Assembly: GCA_964036315.1 (NCBI GenBank)
Contig: OZ038478.1
Location: 145,205,065 to 145,269,064 of the forward strand
Length of the DNA stretch: 64,000 nt
Source: Acanthosepion esculentum
Lineage: Eukaryota; Mollusca; Cephalopoda; Sepiida; Sepiidae
Direction: 5' to 3'
Each line of letters begins with the position of its first letter. Within the stretch, counting starts at the first letter, position 1. Shown here one piece after another: positions 36,289 to 48,046 of the stretch. A model generated the notes under the pieces. That model was given only the letters and a program-made list of their open reading frames with translations, was not told the origin of the DNA and made no database searches. A program made the position numbers and the translations under genes.

Positions 36289-36340
<52 letters not shown>

Positions 36341-36353
36341 TGAAAAAGAACTG

Positions 36354-36410
<57 letters not shown>

Positions 36411-36476
36411 TTTAAAAGAACAATGGGCAGGTTGTGACACAATGTCTGTCTAATGTGAGGAATCCGAGATTAGAAT

Positions 36477-36514
<38 letters not shown>

Positions 36515-36603
36515 TGAAAAAGGACTGAGATAGATACATAGATAGATATGAAAAAGAACTGAGATAGATAGATAGTTAGGCAGACAGATATTAAAAAGAA
36601 CTG

Positions 36604-36660
<57 letters not shown>

Positions 36661-36673
36661 TGAAAAAGAACTG

Positions 36674-36742
<69 letters not shown>

Positions 36743-36745
36743 TGA
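36190..36745. repeat. Tandemly duplicated unit containing GATA arrays
   Basis: A unique word of about 50 bases (GTGACACAATGTCTGTCTAA with GAATCCGAGATTAGAATTAG) occurs at about 36208 and 36434. Each copy is followed by a GATA array. This indicates duplication of a unit of about 226 bases including the array. Confidence 0.8.
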
Positions 36746-36862
36746 AGTTCTTTTCACTTTGGTAAGCAAAGTTGTTTTAATGTTGGAAAGTTCTTTTACG
36801 TTTGACTGCGTTAGTCAAAGACGGGAGTTCCTTGAAAGTTACATTTTGGTAATTGCGTGTGG

Positions 36863-36887
36863 CCGTGACCACCGATAGACAAGGCCT
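36863..36887 (+). repeat. Left terminal inverted repeat of the P-like transposon
   Basis: All 25 bases are complementary to 49696-49720. A subterminal TGACGTCAC-type word follows at 36900-36910 and has a counterpart near 49662-49672. Confidence 0.85.
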
Positions 36888-37149
36888 ATTCGGTAGTGAC
36901 GTGACGTCACAAAAGTAGTCCATGCAGTGAAACAGACAGTAATCATAATGTAACGAATAATTGTAAGAAAAAAATTGGTTTTAGAAAACTTTTAAAAAAT
37001 ACATTGTTTTACAAAACAAATAAACAGAATTGGATTTTATACAGAACTTTATTTCATATTAATTTTTAAAAAATAACCGATAAGAAAAATAATGTTGCTG
37101 AATGTTTTGTTAAAGAAATTAAACATCATGTTAGATTTCATTAAATTTT

Positions 37150-37885
37150 AAAGACTGAAATTCGTTCATTATTTTATTTGTTTCAAATTTGAAAACATTT
37201 TTTAAATCATTATCAGTATTGTTTTAATTTGCATGTTTCTATCTTAATTTTAGTAATTATTCTGTAAAGTTACAATATCGTAATTATTAATGATTATTAT
37301 TCATATACACTCGGACAGCAACAACTCAATTATGAATTAGGAAACAAATAAACAATTAAATAGACGAGCAAATTACAAGTAAATGATAAATAAACGATTA
37401 AAATATAAATAAGAAACAAATAAACTAAATACATAAAAGTAAATAAATTTGATACAAAAAAGAGATTTAAAATTCAAATAATACTTATAGAAAAGTAGGT
37501 TACAGACAATTAATTTTGAGAATGAAATTCATTCATGATTTCAATTGTTTCACATTTGAACATTTTTATAAATCATAATCAGCATTGTTTTAATTTGCAT
37601 GTTTTTATTTCAATTTTAATAATTATTCTGTGAAGTAATAATTTTTGTAATCATTAAGAGATTATTACAGTAACAACTGAATTATGAATTAGGGAACAAA
37701 CAATAATTAAATAAGCAAATTATAATTAAATGATGGATAAATAAAATAATTATGATAAATAAATAAAACAATTAAAAAACATAAACAAGAAACAAAAACA
37801 CAAACAAGAAAATACATTAGATACAAACAATAAATAGATTTAAAAATCAAATAATACTTTCAGAAAAATAGATAACTGATACAAA
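37150..37885. repeat. Diverged tandem duplication of about 366 bp
   Basis: Unit 1 (about 37150-37515) and unit 2 (about 37516-37885) share, in the same order, TGAAATTC near the start, TTGTTTTAATTTGCATGTTT, AATTATTCTGT, AATTATGAATTAGG and AATAATACTT. The copies differ by many substitutions and indels. They lie between the left terminal repeat and the transposase coding region. Confidence 0.75.
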
Positions 37886-40200
37886 ATTTAGCTGAATGAA
37901 GTTTTCTTTTTCTGCTTAACTTGTTACTTGTAATATTATTTTCCCTAGAACAAAAATTATTTAAAAGAGCATTTGTAGAGCTCCAGACAAACATTCTTTG
38001 TATTTTTTCTATATTGTGACCCTCATCACAAGTGTCAACATAAAAAAGAACCTCATAATCTGCAAAAAGCATTCAATGTTATATGCGTGCCTTATTTTAT
38101 TTTTCTTTGATTTACTGAATGAAGAAAAGAATGATTTTTTATCAGCTTATCAATGACTACATAATTATTCAGAACAAAATTTATAGTTTTATCATTAGGA
38201 TATAAGAGAGAACCTCTATTAATCCCCTGAAAATAGCTGCTTATTTCAGGTATTTCTTCCACATTATCTCTTACACTTCCAGATATTAAATTGCATTTAA
38301 TTTTCTTAAAAACTGCATTACACCAATAACTTGCTAAGTATAGTATTACAGGTAGAACTTCTCTACAATTATTTACATCATCCTCTTTAACATCAATTCT
38401 ATATTTATATATATATATATATATAACTTTTCATCCTCTGTCACTTCATCCCAGTTTGGTTCTTGTAAACTCTTTAAATCAATTTTAATGCATTGCTGAT
38501 TAAATAAGTTTAATTTTAAAACTGATTGCATTCTAATAATTCTTCACACTCAAACACTTGCCGTATCGAGATATTATACTGATCCCCAGTAAGTTGTTGA
38601 TATTGACCAAACCTTGCTTCAGGGTGATCAGTTTGAAATTTGCCTGGTAATATGTATAGCATTTTCAGTTCTTCTATGCAATACTTGGTCAGTTCTAGAA
38701 ATGCATAGGTTGTATGATGCAAAGCATTGAAGTTTTCCTTTGTTAATTTGCCATTTCTTCCAGAAATGCTATTCCAAGATTCTAACCAGTCACAGAATAC
38801 AGAGAGAAATCTAAAATTTTCTTCATTCATTCTAAGTGGATTGCAGTATTTATTTCTAAGCCGACAACCGTTATATGGCATTTTAACATTCATTATTGTC
38901 CACCAAATATAAAATATGTTTATATATTCTGCAAAATTAGGCAAATATTTGTTTTCCTAAGATCAATAATCCTTGAATAGTGTATTCATTAAAAATTTGC
39001 AGAACTAAATTAGCATTTTGCCTTTCAAGATTAGTAGGAGAAAGTGCCTTTGAGGTTAATTTATAACAATATTTTAAAATTGATTGAAATTCTAAGGCAT
39101 GAAGTTTCTGTAAGGTAGAAAATGTGGCACTCTGGATACTATCTAATTCATGATTTCCATCATGACAAAATTTGGGGAACAGCATGCATTTATTTGCATC
39201 TTTTTGACTAAGCCAATTGTTTCTAATGCATTTTAATATATGGACTGAGTCAAAAAGGAAGAAAAGAAGTCGAGACTTTATAACTGGGGGTGGATATACA
39301 ATGGAAAGCTTTGGAGAACTGCAAAAGAAAGATATAGCTTTTTTATTTATAGCATTATTATCTGTTATGATTGATAATACTTGAAAGCTTATCTCCTCTA
39401 AACCAATTATTATGTTTAACTATGTCAACTAACTTCTCAGCTTTAAGACATTTAGTTGGCATAACATGCACAACATTTTATATTGTGCGAATACACTGCT
39501 AATCCTAAAAGCCAAAGCACTTGTTGCAGCTTCATTGCTCTTATCAGATATGAATTTCATCAACAAGTAAAGATACTGTGATGTCCTGCACTAGGAGCTT
39601 AAATTTATTTTTAATATACATAAGAAAATTGTTATCATGTGCTCAATCAAAGGATTCATATATGTTGATAAGGTTAATATTTTAATGGTTGAATAGCTAG
39701 GTAAAATTATATTTTTGCTGTCTCTTAACAATCTGTCCCCTTTAGGGGAGCAGTTATATAACAATGAAGAAAATATCATTTCTGTTGAATAATCAAGCTT
39801 ATTTTGTGTCATTAAATTTAGCTGCTCATATATAAATTTGAGTGCATTAATATGTTTGATTCTTCTTGCACCAATAGTAGAAATGACATTACCAATTTTA
39901 ATATAAAACATATTTTGAGGTTCAGGTTGCTGTTGTTCTGTGTACATTTTTTTCATGTTTTCTATCAGAATTTCAAGAGTATTTTGATCAGTTACGTGTT
40001 TAGAAATCTTATAATCCCCTATTGAATGTATTTCCACATTTCTACAAAAAAACATGTACTGCAAAATGAGATTCAATTACAAGAGACAGATAGATTTTTG
40101 GATATGGGGATTTGATGATGCTGAATATAATAAGTGTCTCTTGCTGCCTAACAAAACTCCAGTAATTTCTATCAAGGAAATTTAATTTCCCTTCTAGATC
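37860..40200 (-). pseudogene. P-element-like transposase, main body, frameshifted
   Basis: Minus-strand segments run in order: 40076-39591 (with YNCSPKGDRLLRDSKNIILP and YSTIKILTL), 39185-38937, 38944-38516 (with LTKENFNALHHTTYAFLELT, LPGKFQTDHPEARFGQYQQL and ISIRQVFECEELL), then 38515-38090 in changing frames, ending near 37860. The segment FQTDHPEARFGQYQQLTGDQ matches the conserved C-terminal part of P-element and THAP9-type transposases (normally QTDPLE-RFG-YRQ-SG). A (TA)n run at 38402-38424 interrupts the coding sequence. Multiple shifts make it inactive. The family cuts and pastes DNA using a GTP-dependent transposase. Confidence 0.7.
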
Positions 40201-40209
40201 ATTATCATT

Positions 40210-41131
40210 TGTCGGAATTTTATTGACTTTAGGTCCGTACCTAAAGGATAAAACCTACTACAGGTATATTAACCGGGGTCCGACGTAAAAAAAATGTAAC
40301 TTCGAAATACAACTACGCACACAACTGTAGGTCTACATATATTTTTATTAGAGGGGTAAAAAAAGTAACCTTTTCTTGCAAGATATTCCCGTTGCTAGGG
40401 AGTTGGAAATTCCCTGTAGTAACAATAAAAAAATGACACTACAAACAAAAGTAGAGTACAAAAATCGAGTAAAAATAAAAAAAAGATTACCCACTTTTTC
40501 CTTTGCCAAAAATGGCAACTCAAACACGTGGTCAATGTAATTTAGGGTCTCCCTCGTGGGAGTAAAAACAAAGTTCTGTTAAAATGGCCTCGTTAACTCG
40601 CGGCCTATATAAATCTAGTATTCCCTCGTGGGAGTACAAAACAGTTCTAGGAATCGAAGAAGGACTGGGAGCTTATTTGAAAATTTCTTCCTCAGGACTT
40701 CAATCACGACTGGGTCTTCCCGGAAATTTCTTCTTTCAACCGCCTCTCGCCGACTCGTCAGATATCTTCTTTCTAAGGAACAATTCCTTAAAGTTCTTCT
40801 TTGAATACTGAACCTTACTAAGGAAATAAACAGACTCGCTTATTCCTCGGTTCTAAATTTACTGCTCCCTCGGCAAAGAGGCTCTATCTGTCAGAAACTC
40901 GCCACTTCACCGGACCCCGTAACTTTTTTAAGCAGTCACACTGCCTAAAATCAAGGTCTGACACCCAACAGGTGGTATCAAAAAGAGAGCCCGAAGTCGT
41001 TTAGATCGGCGTTTATATACACCTTCCTCCCCTGCCACTTGCTGCTGCTGCTGCTGCTGCTATCAGTGACAGGTCCGGAAAACCCCAAAGGGCGATAATC
41101 TCCCAGTCCTTCTTCATTATAAATTTTCACA
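40210..41131 (-). repeat. 3' LTR of the BEL/Pao element
   Basis: About 922 bases nearly identical to 48047-48952. It contains a (TGC)7 run at 41041-41061 (five units in the partner) and a 13-bp segment near 40948 absent from the partner. A 75-codon plus-strand frame in each LTR is not conserved as a known protein and is probably chance. Confidence 0.9.
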
Positions 41132-41160
41132 CTCTCCCGAACAAAAGAAAAAAAAAGGTT
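41132..41160 (-). promoter_or_regulatory. Polypurine tract of the BEL/Pao element
   Basis: On the minus strand CGGGAGAG immediately precedes the 3' LTR, after a T-rich run. This is the expected plus-strand DNA priming site for reverse transcription. Confidence 0.6.
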
Positions 41161-41640
41161 GGGCTGAGACCCAAGGACAACACCCTCAAAGGGTCAATAG
41201 TACAATTTTAAAAATACCAATGGCAAAGGAAAATCCATGCCCACATTAAGGCGGGGTAATTAAAAAAAATTATAATGTAAAAAATCATGCCGCTGTGTTA
41301 GCGGGAAAAAAAGCAATATACAAAATGGAAAAGGGCCGCTTACAAAGCGGTAAAAAATTGCCGTTTACAAAATGGCAAAAGACCGCCTACAAAGCGGTAA
41401 AATTTACAAAGAAAAAAGGTATGCAGTGAAATACACCAGATGTTGAGACAACACAACTACCAAATACAAAAATAAAATTCTCACCTCCATGGTGAGACCA
41501 ATAGCGTAAGCTTGAACAATCCCCAGTAAAGGATTACAATTCCATTAATCTGTAAGGTCCCACACAAAGTGACTAGTACCACAGAAAATCATCATCTCCT
41601 CGGCGCATCTTTCTGACAGATCTTTTAGGACGAGAAGGAG
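41160..41640 (-). other. 3' untranslated region of the BEL element
   Basis: Non-coding sequence between the integrase stop and the polypurine tract. It contains repeated words of the type AAAGCGGTAAAA and AAATGGCAAAAG around 41325-41400. Confidence 0.6.
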
Positions 41641-43305
41641 TCAACACTCCCGATACACTAGCTTCTCAGGTGGATTTTCTGCCTGGTGAGAATGGGTGAT
41701 TGATAACTCTAGCGGATATAGGTGCTTTATAGAATATTCCTGTTCTCTTCCATCTGGTCTCCTGATCTTAGCAGATCTAACCAGGGCATCATCACCTGGG
41801 GTAACTTCCATTACCCTCCCCAAAGACCAATATGGTCGAGACTTAATGGGATTCTTGACCACCACAACATCGCCTACCCTAATAACATTATGATATTCTA
41901 CTTGAAAGAGATCCCTAGACTGCTCTCTAAGGCTCAACAGATATTCTTCATACCACAAATCATGAAAACCCTTTAGGTAGATATCTCTAAATTCTAAACT
42001 TCCACAAAGATCTTCTCTGGAAGGAGGAGTCAACTCCTGAATAATCGCCTGATCTCTCAAGAAAAGGGAGGTGTTGAAGTGAGGATGAAGAAAAGCATTG
42101 GGCGTTATGACGTCCAACCCAGCATCTTCCGAACAGCGATAGGTAAGGGGTCTAGAGTTGATGGCATTCTGCACATCAGACAATACAGTTAAAAATTCAA
42201 AATACTCTAAACTTTTTCTACCCACCAGCTTAAACAAACAACACTTAACTGTCTTAATAAGCCTTTCCCAGACACTACCAAACCAAGCCGAATACAAAGG
42301 AATGGTCAGATGCTTAATGTTGAAGGTACTAAATTTTCCCACAAACTCATCAGACACAAAAACTTGTTTAACTAAGTCACAACCTGCAACAAAGGAACGC
42401 GCATTATCCGAATAAATGTGTGTAGGCACTCCATACAGATTGAAGAAACGCACCAAAGCAAGTACCACTGAATGAGTGGACATGTCATTGACCAACTCCA
42501 AGTGAACTGCTCTGATGTTGAGGCACGTGAACAACAAAATGTACATTTTTCGCCTCTCTCCCTCCACCTGTATCCACAAATGACCAGTGAAATCAATTCC
42601 TGTGTGTAGGTAGGGTCTCACAAAATTTACCCTATGTTTAGGTAAATTGGTTACCTTAGGATACTTAAAGGAAATGGCGTTATACTTCTTACACAAGCTA
42701 CAAGAGGATATAACTGCTTTAATCCTCTGTCTGGCTTTATGAACCCAGAATCCAGACAATCGGAATTTACACAGGGTTGCTGCGATGCCCAGATGCTTGC
42801 ATTTTACATGACAGTCCATGATGATCAGGGCTGTTAGATGAGAAAATCCGGGTAATAAAACAGGAAACAAAATATCCTGCGAATGGAATTCGGATTTACC
42901 TATTCTACCCCTAGAGCGAATAAGTCCTGCCTCATCCAAGAAGAGGTTGAGACGAACAACCAAATGGGGAACGTTGCCACTGGTAGGGTTTAACAAGAAC
43001 AACCTTTCCCTAGCCAATGACTGATACAATGACTGATCCGCCTGCAACAAATGCAACCTGGCCATCAAAACCGGATCGGATGAAACCCCCCTTAATTTAA
43101 ATATGAAACGATAAACATACGTAAGTACCCTCAGTAATTTATCCAGGGACGAGAACCGTTCCAATTCAACAACAGTAGTGCTAGTTGAACCTACCGGAGA
43201 AATAATTACTGCGTTGTTCAATACTAGCCTACGACTGTCCGCACTGAGGCAGCCCAGCTCACTGGCGGGCCATTGAATGGCCTCGCCTTCCAACCATGAA
43301 GCCAA
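41641..43305 (-). pseudogene. BEL/Pao integrase and C-terminal domain
   Basis: The 554-codon frame contains the HHCC zinc-binding set (H166, H171, C202, C205 in CHVKCKHLG ... SSCSLCKK). The integrase core follows: TGIDFTGHLW (D238), HIYSDNARSFVAG (D300) and AWFGSVWERLIKTVK (E347). The C-terminal region GDVVVVKNPIKSRPYWSLG with GRVMEV is the DUF5641-like tail usual in BEL/Pao. The start Met lies inside the upstream frame and is not a real initiator: the product belongs to the same polyprotein but in another frame. The catalytic triad is intact. Confidence 0.9.
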
Positions 43306-46300
43306 AATAGGAGTTGTGCCTCAAACTTATCAATAGACACTCCTCTAGTGATTAAATCGGCAGGATTATCCTTAGTATTCACATACTTAAAACTAACATG
43401 AACACCACCATTTCTCAACTTAGCAATCCCCGCCTGGATGTCCTTCAGCCTATTCCCAACAAATCCATTCTTGGTCTTCATGTCATTCGTCAATAACCAA
43501 GACAAAGCTACCTGCGCGTCCACCGCAACAACTATGTCACTAATGCTACTATCTGGAAGAGCCCTCAACATATTAGGTACACACTTAAATGCAAGGAATA
43601 CGGACAATAGCTCCAGGGTAGGAAGTGTTCTCTTGACAAGAGGCGCCACCTTAGCCTTAGCGAAAATTAATTTTGCACACCCCTTCTGGCATACATATGC
43701 AGCAAATCCGAACGCCAGTTGGGAAGCATCGCAGAAAATAATCAGTTTAGCAGGAACTGATTCATCCAGCACAAATCTGGGAAACTTTACACGATGCAAT
43801 GATGTAAGGTCTAAAAAGAATTTGTTCCAATCCCCCTGAATATCAGGTGGGATTTTCTCATCCCAAGGCAATTCCCGCTTCCATAGATCACTGAGGAGTA
43901 TTCTCCCCTTGATCGTCACAGGCAGACATAGGGACAGGGGATCAAATAAGCTGGAATTTTGAGACAAGATACCTCTCTTAGTAGTGGCTGGCACCCTAGA
44001 AGACATTTGCGAAAGCTGAATTATATCCGACTGAGGGTCATAGAGGTAGCCCAAAACTTTATCATGGGTTGAAGCATGATCAACAAATTTCCCATCTTCA
44101 ATCATATGCGTCCTGACAACTTCACTATTAGAATAGCAGGACCTTAGGGTGAAATTACCCTCCTGCATAATTTCCACAGCTTCCCTGTACAAGGACACCA
44201 CAGTTTCAGCAGAGTTATGTGTCTTAACCAAATTATCCACATAAAAGTGAGTTAACAGCATATCCGTACAAGGATTTACACAATATTTCTGGACATGATA
44301 TTTGATTATAAAATTAAGAATAAAGGGGCTGGCTACGAATCCAAAAATAAGAGTCCGATAGCGAAAACATACTAACTTCTCCTTTATCTTAACGAAGAAG
44401 CAAAAACAATTCCTGTCTCGCTCCTTGTTTAAACCGATCATCAGAAAGGCCTTCCTGACATCTGCCAGCAGGACATAAAGATTGCATCTAAATCGCAACA
44501 AAAGTTCCCACATATCCGTAAAGAGATTTATACCGGGATACACACAATCATTAAGAGACGGCTTGCCTCCAGTTCTCAAAGAACAATTAAATACCGGCCT
44601 AATCTTGGTTGTACTAATAGGATCCTTCTTTATCACAGGCCTATGAGGAACCCATATAAATTTCTTAAAATCATCAGGAGAGACATTTATCCTCTCGATA
44701 ATGCCTTCAGATTCCTGATCGAAAAATACTTTACAATAGTCATCATAAAGCTTTTGTTTCTCCAGTTTAGTCACAACACGATCTAAAACACTCAAGGCCA
44801 CTTGGTGGTTAGAAGGGACTTCCGATAACTTATTCTCATTCCAAGGAAGATCCACAAAATAACGCCCATCTCTAAAAGTTATAGAGCTGCGGAAAGCATC
44901 AATCTTTACACGATCATAATCGCTGACCGAGTCTTCCAAAATTCCTACAGTCTCCAACCTGATAATCTTTTCAACAGTCCTCTCTACAGAGGACTCTGCG
45001 AAGCATTCCAAGGGGTCCAGATACTTGGACTGGGGCTCCAGCACAAAATATATGTGGGTAACAGGGCAATCTGAATACTGGGAGATGACCTGACTGTGAT
45101 TTACACCGCAAATCTGAGTATCAAGTTGGGATCTCTGTAAGGGCAGGAAATTGTCTATGCTACCAAATGGAACAAATCCCTGGGGCAATTCAAAAGCCAT
45201 ACCATTCATAAAACGTGACAGCTTCATGGGAGCCAGGTAATTTAACACGTCGACGCCCGAAAGACCGCTCACAGAGACAGAGTCTTCATGGACACCCGAA
45301 AAATCAGCTGCCAGCTTATAACCACTGGCACGCATGTTAAGGACTGCATTACTGAGCTCCTTTATTTTAAAGGTCAGGTCCATATCGCTATCCACTAGGA
45401 AAGGAATGGAACAGTCAGCATTAGACAATTTCAATGATAATACTATCTCCCTCAGACGCTTCCGAGCAGACCCCAAGAAAGTTTTCATCACAAATTCTCG
45501 GGTAGGCAAGGTATTAGCTCCACAAGTCAAGACGTGCAGAAGAGATTCCTTTAAATAGGAGCGCTCACTACCGGAATCTATGAGGGCATTGAACCTGCAT
45601 TCGACTCCTCCATATTTGACTACTACCTCCATAATGGACAACAAATTGCTACCACCAATATCGTGATAACAAGCATTAGTTTCCAATGAAGGTTTAACCC
45701 TACCAGGACATAAAGCACCCACATGAGATCGACTTTTACAATCCCAGCAAGGGTTGAGCAACCCCTTACTACCAGCACAGTTGGCTTCAGAATGATATGG
45801 GTCTGTACACAGCACACACAGCCCAAGGTCCTTACATCTATCTAATCTCTCCTTAAAGGAAGCGTATTTCTTACACCTATATGCATAATGTGTGTCAACA
45901 CGACAGAAACTACATCTAAACTTATTTCTTCTAGTTATAACGCTAAAATTCTCTAAAGTAGCCGGTTTTTTACTAGATACTGGGGACTTAGATTTTCTAT
46001 GGCTAAAACTATCCCCTTTATAGTTATGGCTCTCTGTACTACTAACTTTGGTATTAGTCAATTCCATAACTCGAAGAACATTAGAGTAGGAGTCAAATAA
46101 TTCTCCTAACGAAGGATAACTGTTACCTATAACTCCAAAAATTTCCCTTTTAAAATATGTTGGCAACTTGTGTACCACCACATGGCTAAAGTAGCGGTTG
46201 CCCGGAGTGCCATCTTCCAAGAAGTCTAACGAAAATGAATTCTTAAGCTCATAAAACAAAGATTTCATCTCAGCAAAAAAATCCCTAATGGAAGAATAAT

Positions 46301-46640
46301 GATGGTCCCGTGTAGGCTTAGCAGCGTCTATCGTCAAGAATATCTGCTCAACCATGTATCCCTCGTCCAGATATTCACTGCTGAGAATCTCCAAGGCTAT
46401 GTCAAAACTTTCTGCCGAAATAGAGAGGTGGCTAACAATCTTCAGGGCGTGACCCATGAGATGGTTCTTTAAAATAAGCAACTTAAGTGCTTTATCATGC
46501 ATGCCCAGCACACGATGTTTAACAACACGCCCACGTGTGTCGAATGTGGCACAAGGCCGGTTTAATGTGGGCTTTCCGAGCCCGTAGGCTCGGACAAAAA
46601 TTGCCCGTAGAACCCGTATAAACGGGATCGGGGTGGTCAA
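43224..46640 (-). pseudogene. BEL/Pao Gag-protease-RT-RNase H polyprotein
   Basis: The 1138-codon frame contains, in order, Gag (from about residue 45), Cys/His knuckles at about 243-311 (CSFCRVDTHYAYRC and later CWDCKSRSHVGALC), and the aspartic protease motif NALIDSGSERSYL (about 351-363). The RT has DVRKAF with Asp 727 and FYVDNLVKTH at about 799. RNase H has IIFCDASQLAFGFA (970), LPTLELLSVFLAFK (1010) and VVAVDAQVALSWLL (1041). YVDN in place of YVDD is common in this superfamily. The first 42 or so residues are translated from the 268-bp insertion and are not Gag. The frame ends early at 43224 because of a shift near 43300. Confidence 0.9.
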
Positions 46641-46781
46641 CCACCTCGAACGAGGCTCTGCCCTTCGGCGGAGCCTCTTCCGAGTTCCTCTCTGCCCAAA
46701 GGCAGAGAGTTCCCCTCTGCCTCAGAGGCAGAGAGTTCGACCGAATAGCTGAGCCGTCCAAAAAGGACTGGGTCTCACACT
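46514..46781. mobile_element. 268-bp hairpin-array insertion with 16-bp target duplication
   Basis: TGCATGCCCAGCACAC occurs at 46498-46513 and again at 46782-46797, so the 268 bases between are an insertion. Removing insert plus one repeat (284 bases) puts the BEL gag back in one frame. The insert is GC-rich and consists of successive short hairpins: 46576-46593 (7-bp stem), 46613-46626, 46632-46645 (6 bp), 46652-46677 (about 11 bp with one wobble), 46688-46709 (9 bp, perfect), 46715-46733 (8-9 bp) and 46756-46768. No poly(A) or terminal inverted repeat is seen. A target duplication of this length points to LINE-type retroposition of a structured RNA. Confidence 0.85.
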
Positions 46782-46797
46782 TGCATGCCCAGCACAC

Positions 46798-47241
46798 AAT
46801 TCTCAAATTGCACTAAAAAGTTTTTATAGGCTAACTTATCCCCCACCAAACTGCTAGGGTCAAACACCGGACACTTTAATTTAGGAGCCATGTTGTACTG
46901 AAGAAAAGGCCTCCTATCCTGAGACGGTAACTCATTACTACTACTATACTTATCCTCACATACTGAGAGGTCCTTGAGAATGCGAAGATTAAACAAAGAC
47001 TCTTCATCACTCTCATTATCTAAAACCTCTGCAGCGACTTCATTCTCAATAAATGAGTCCAAGATTTGTTCATTTAAATGAGTTACAGTAGCAAGCCATT
47101 CCTTAATTAGTTCCTTCTGGGCAAGGAAGGTACTTTTACCAACCCTTCCTCTGCCGTTATAAAATTCACGGCAGTAGTTATCTTTCTCTTATAAATGTCT
47201 CTCTTTTTGATAAGAGTAGTCACTGTTGGCGAGACAGACAT
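46798..47241 (-). pseudogene. BEL/Pao Gag N-terminal region
   Basis: A plausible initiator lies at 47241 (MSVSPTVTTLIKKRD). A frameshift near 47110 leads to the frame KEWLATVTHLNEQ and SFIENEVAAEVLDNESDEES, which continues to FENCVLGM at the insertion boundary (about 46780). In BEL elements this N-terminal Gag (DUF1759 region) precedes the part found at the start of the 1138-codon frame. Interrupted by both the shift and the 268-bp insertion. Confidence 0.7.
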
Positions 47242-48046
47242 TTTGGGAAGAAATCTCTCACTAAACTACTTAATTATTTTTTTTTCACGAAGTACCTCAA
47301 CTGAAAAAAAAATGCAAAAACAAGCTCAATACAAAAATGGGATGTTTTCTGTAAATACACAACACAAATAAAAAATTTATAACAGACAGCCCCTAAAAGG
47401 GACCTTGCTGCCTTTAGGTAAATCAATTCTCTCAACAAAAGGTGCAATTCACATACATAAACGCATACGCCGAAAAGAATAAGCACAATAAACTTTCGCA
47501 AAAATTAGCGATAAAATACACAACAGCAAAAAGGGAGCAAAAAATATCAAGTAATGCTCCTCAAAAAGTGGTTACACAGGTCAACGTTAAACGGGGAAAA
47601 GATGCTTGCAAGGTAACTAAAGCTAATATAGAATGTTTGTTCGAACCCAAAATATAAGTAGACCTACAGCACTCACTAATTATGAAATGTACCCAGTAAA
47701 TTTATAAATTAATTTACAAGGTTAAATCTCCGTAATTTATACAGCAATTACTTCTTTTCTTTTAAAAAATATCTGCAAAGTATAGTTTCCCCACCGAGGT
47801 CAATTCCGTAGAATGGTACAAAAAAAAGAAGCAAGTGATTAAATTTTGATAATTCACTTGTTAGGGTAACAAATAACCACCACAGAAAAGCCCTAAGAGA
47901 AAATACCCCTATACCAGAGAAAAATTTGGTACGTAGTATATCTTAATTCTTCAACCAAGAATAACAACAATAATTATTGAATAAAAGTTGCAAAATGATG
48001 TTTAATTTTTCTTAATACACCAAATAAGGAAACTTATCTTGCAAAG
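47242..48046 (-). other. 5' leader of the BEL element
   Basis: About 800 bases between the 5' LTR and gag. No clear tRNA primer-binding site is visible directly after the LTR: the sequence reads CTTTGCAAGATAAGTTTCC on the minus strand, and the first TGG-like start (TTTGGTG) is about 25 bases in. Confidence 0.55.

Noticed and set aside
33838..36745. CRISPR-like array of regularly spaced repeats
   Set aside because: The repeats are simple GATA/TCTA tetranucleotides with irregular spacing in a metazoan context.
40584..40811. 75-codon frame repeated at 48421-48648
   Set aside because: It lies in both LTRs of the BEL element on the non-coding strand; repetition reflects the LTR, not a gene.
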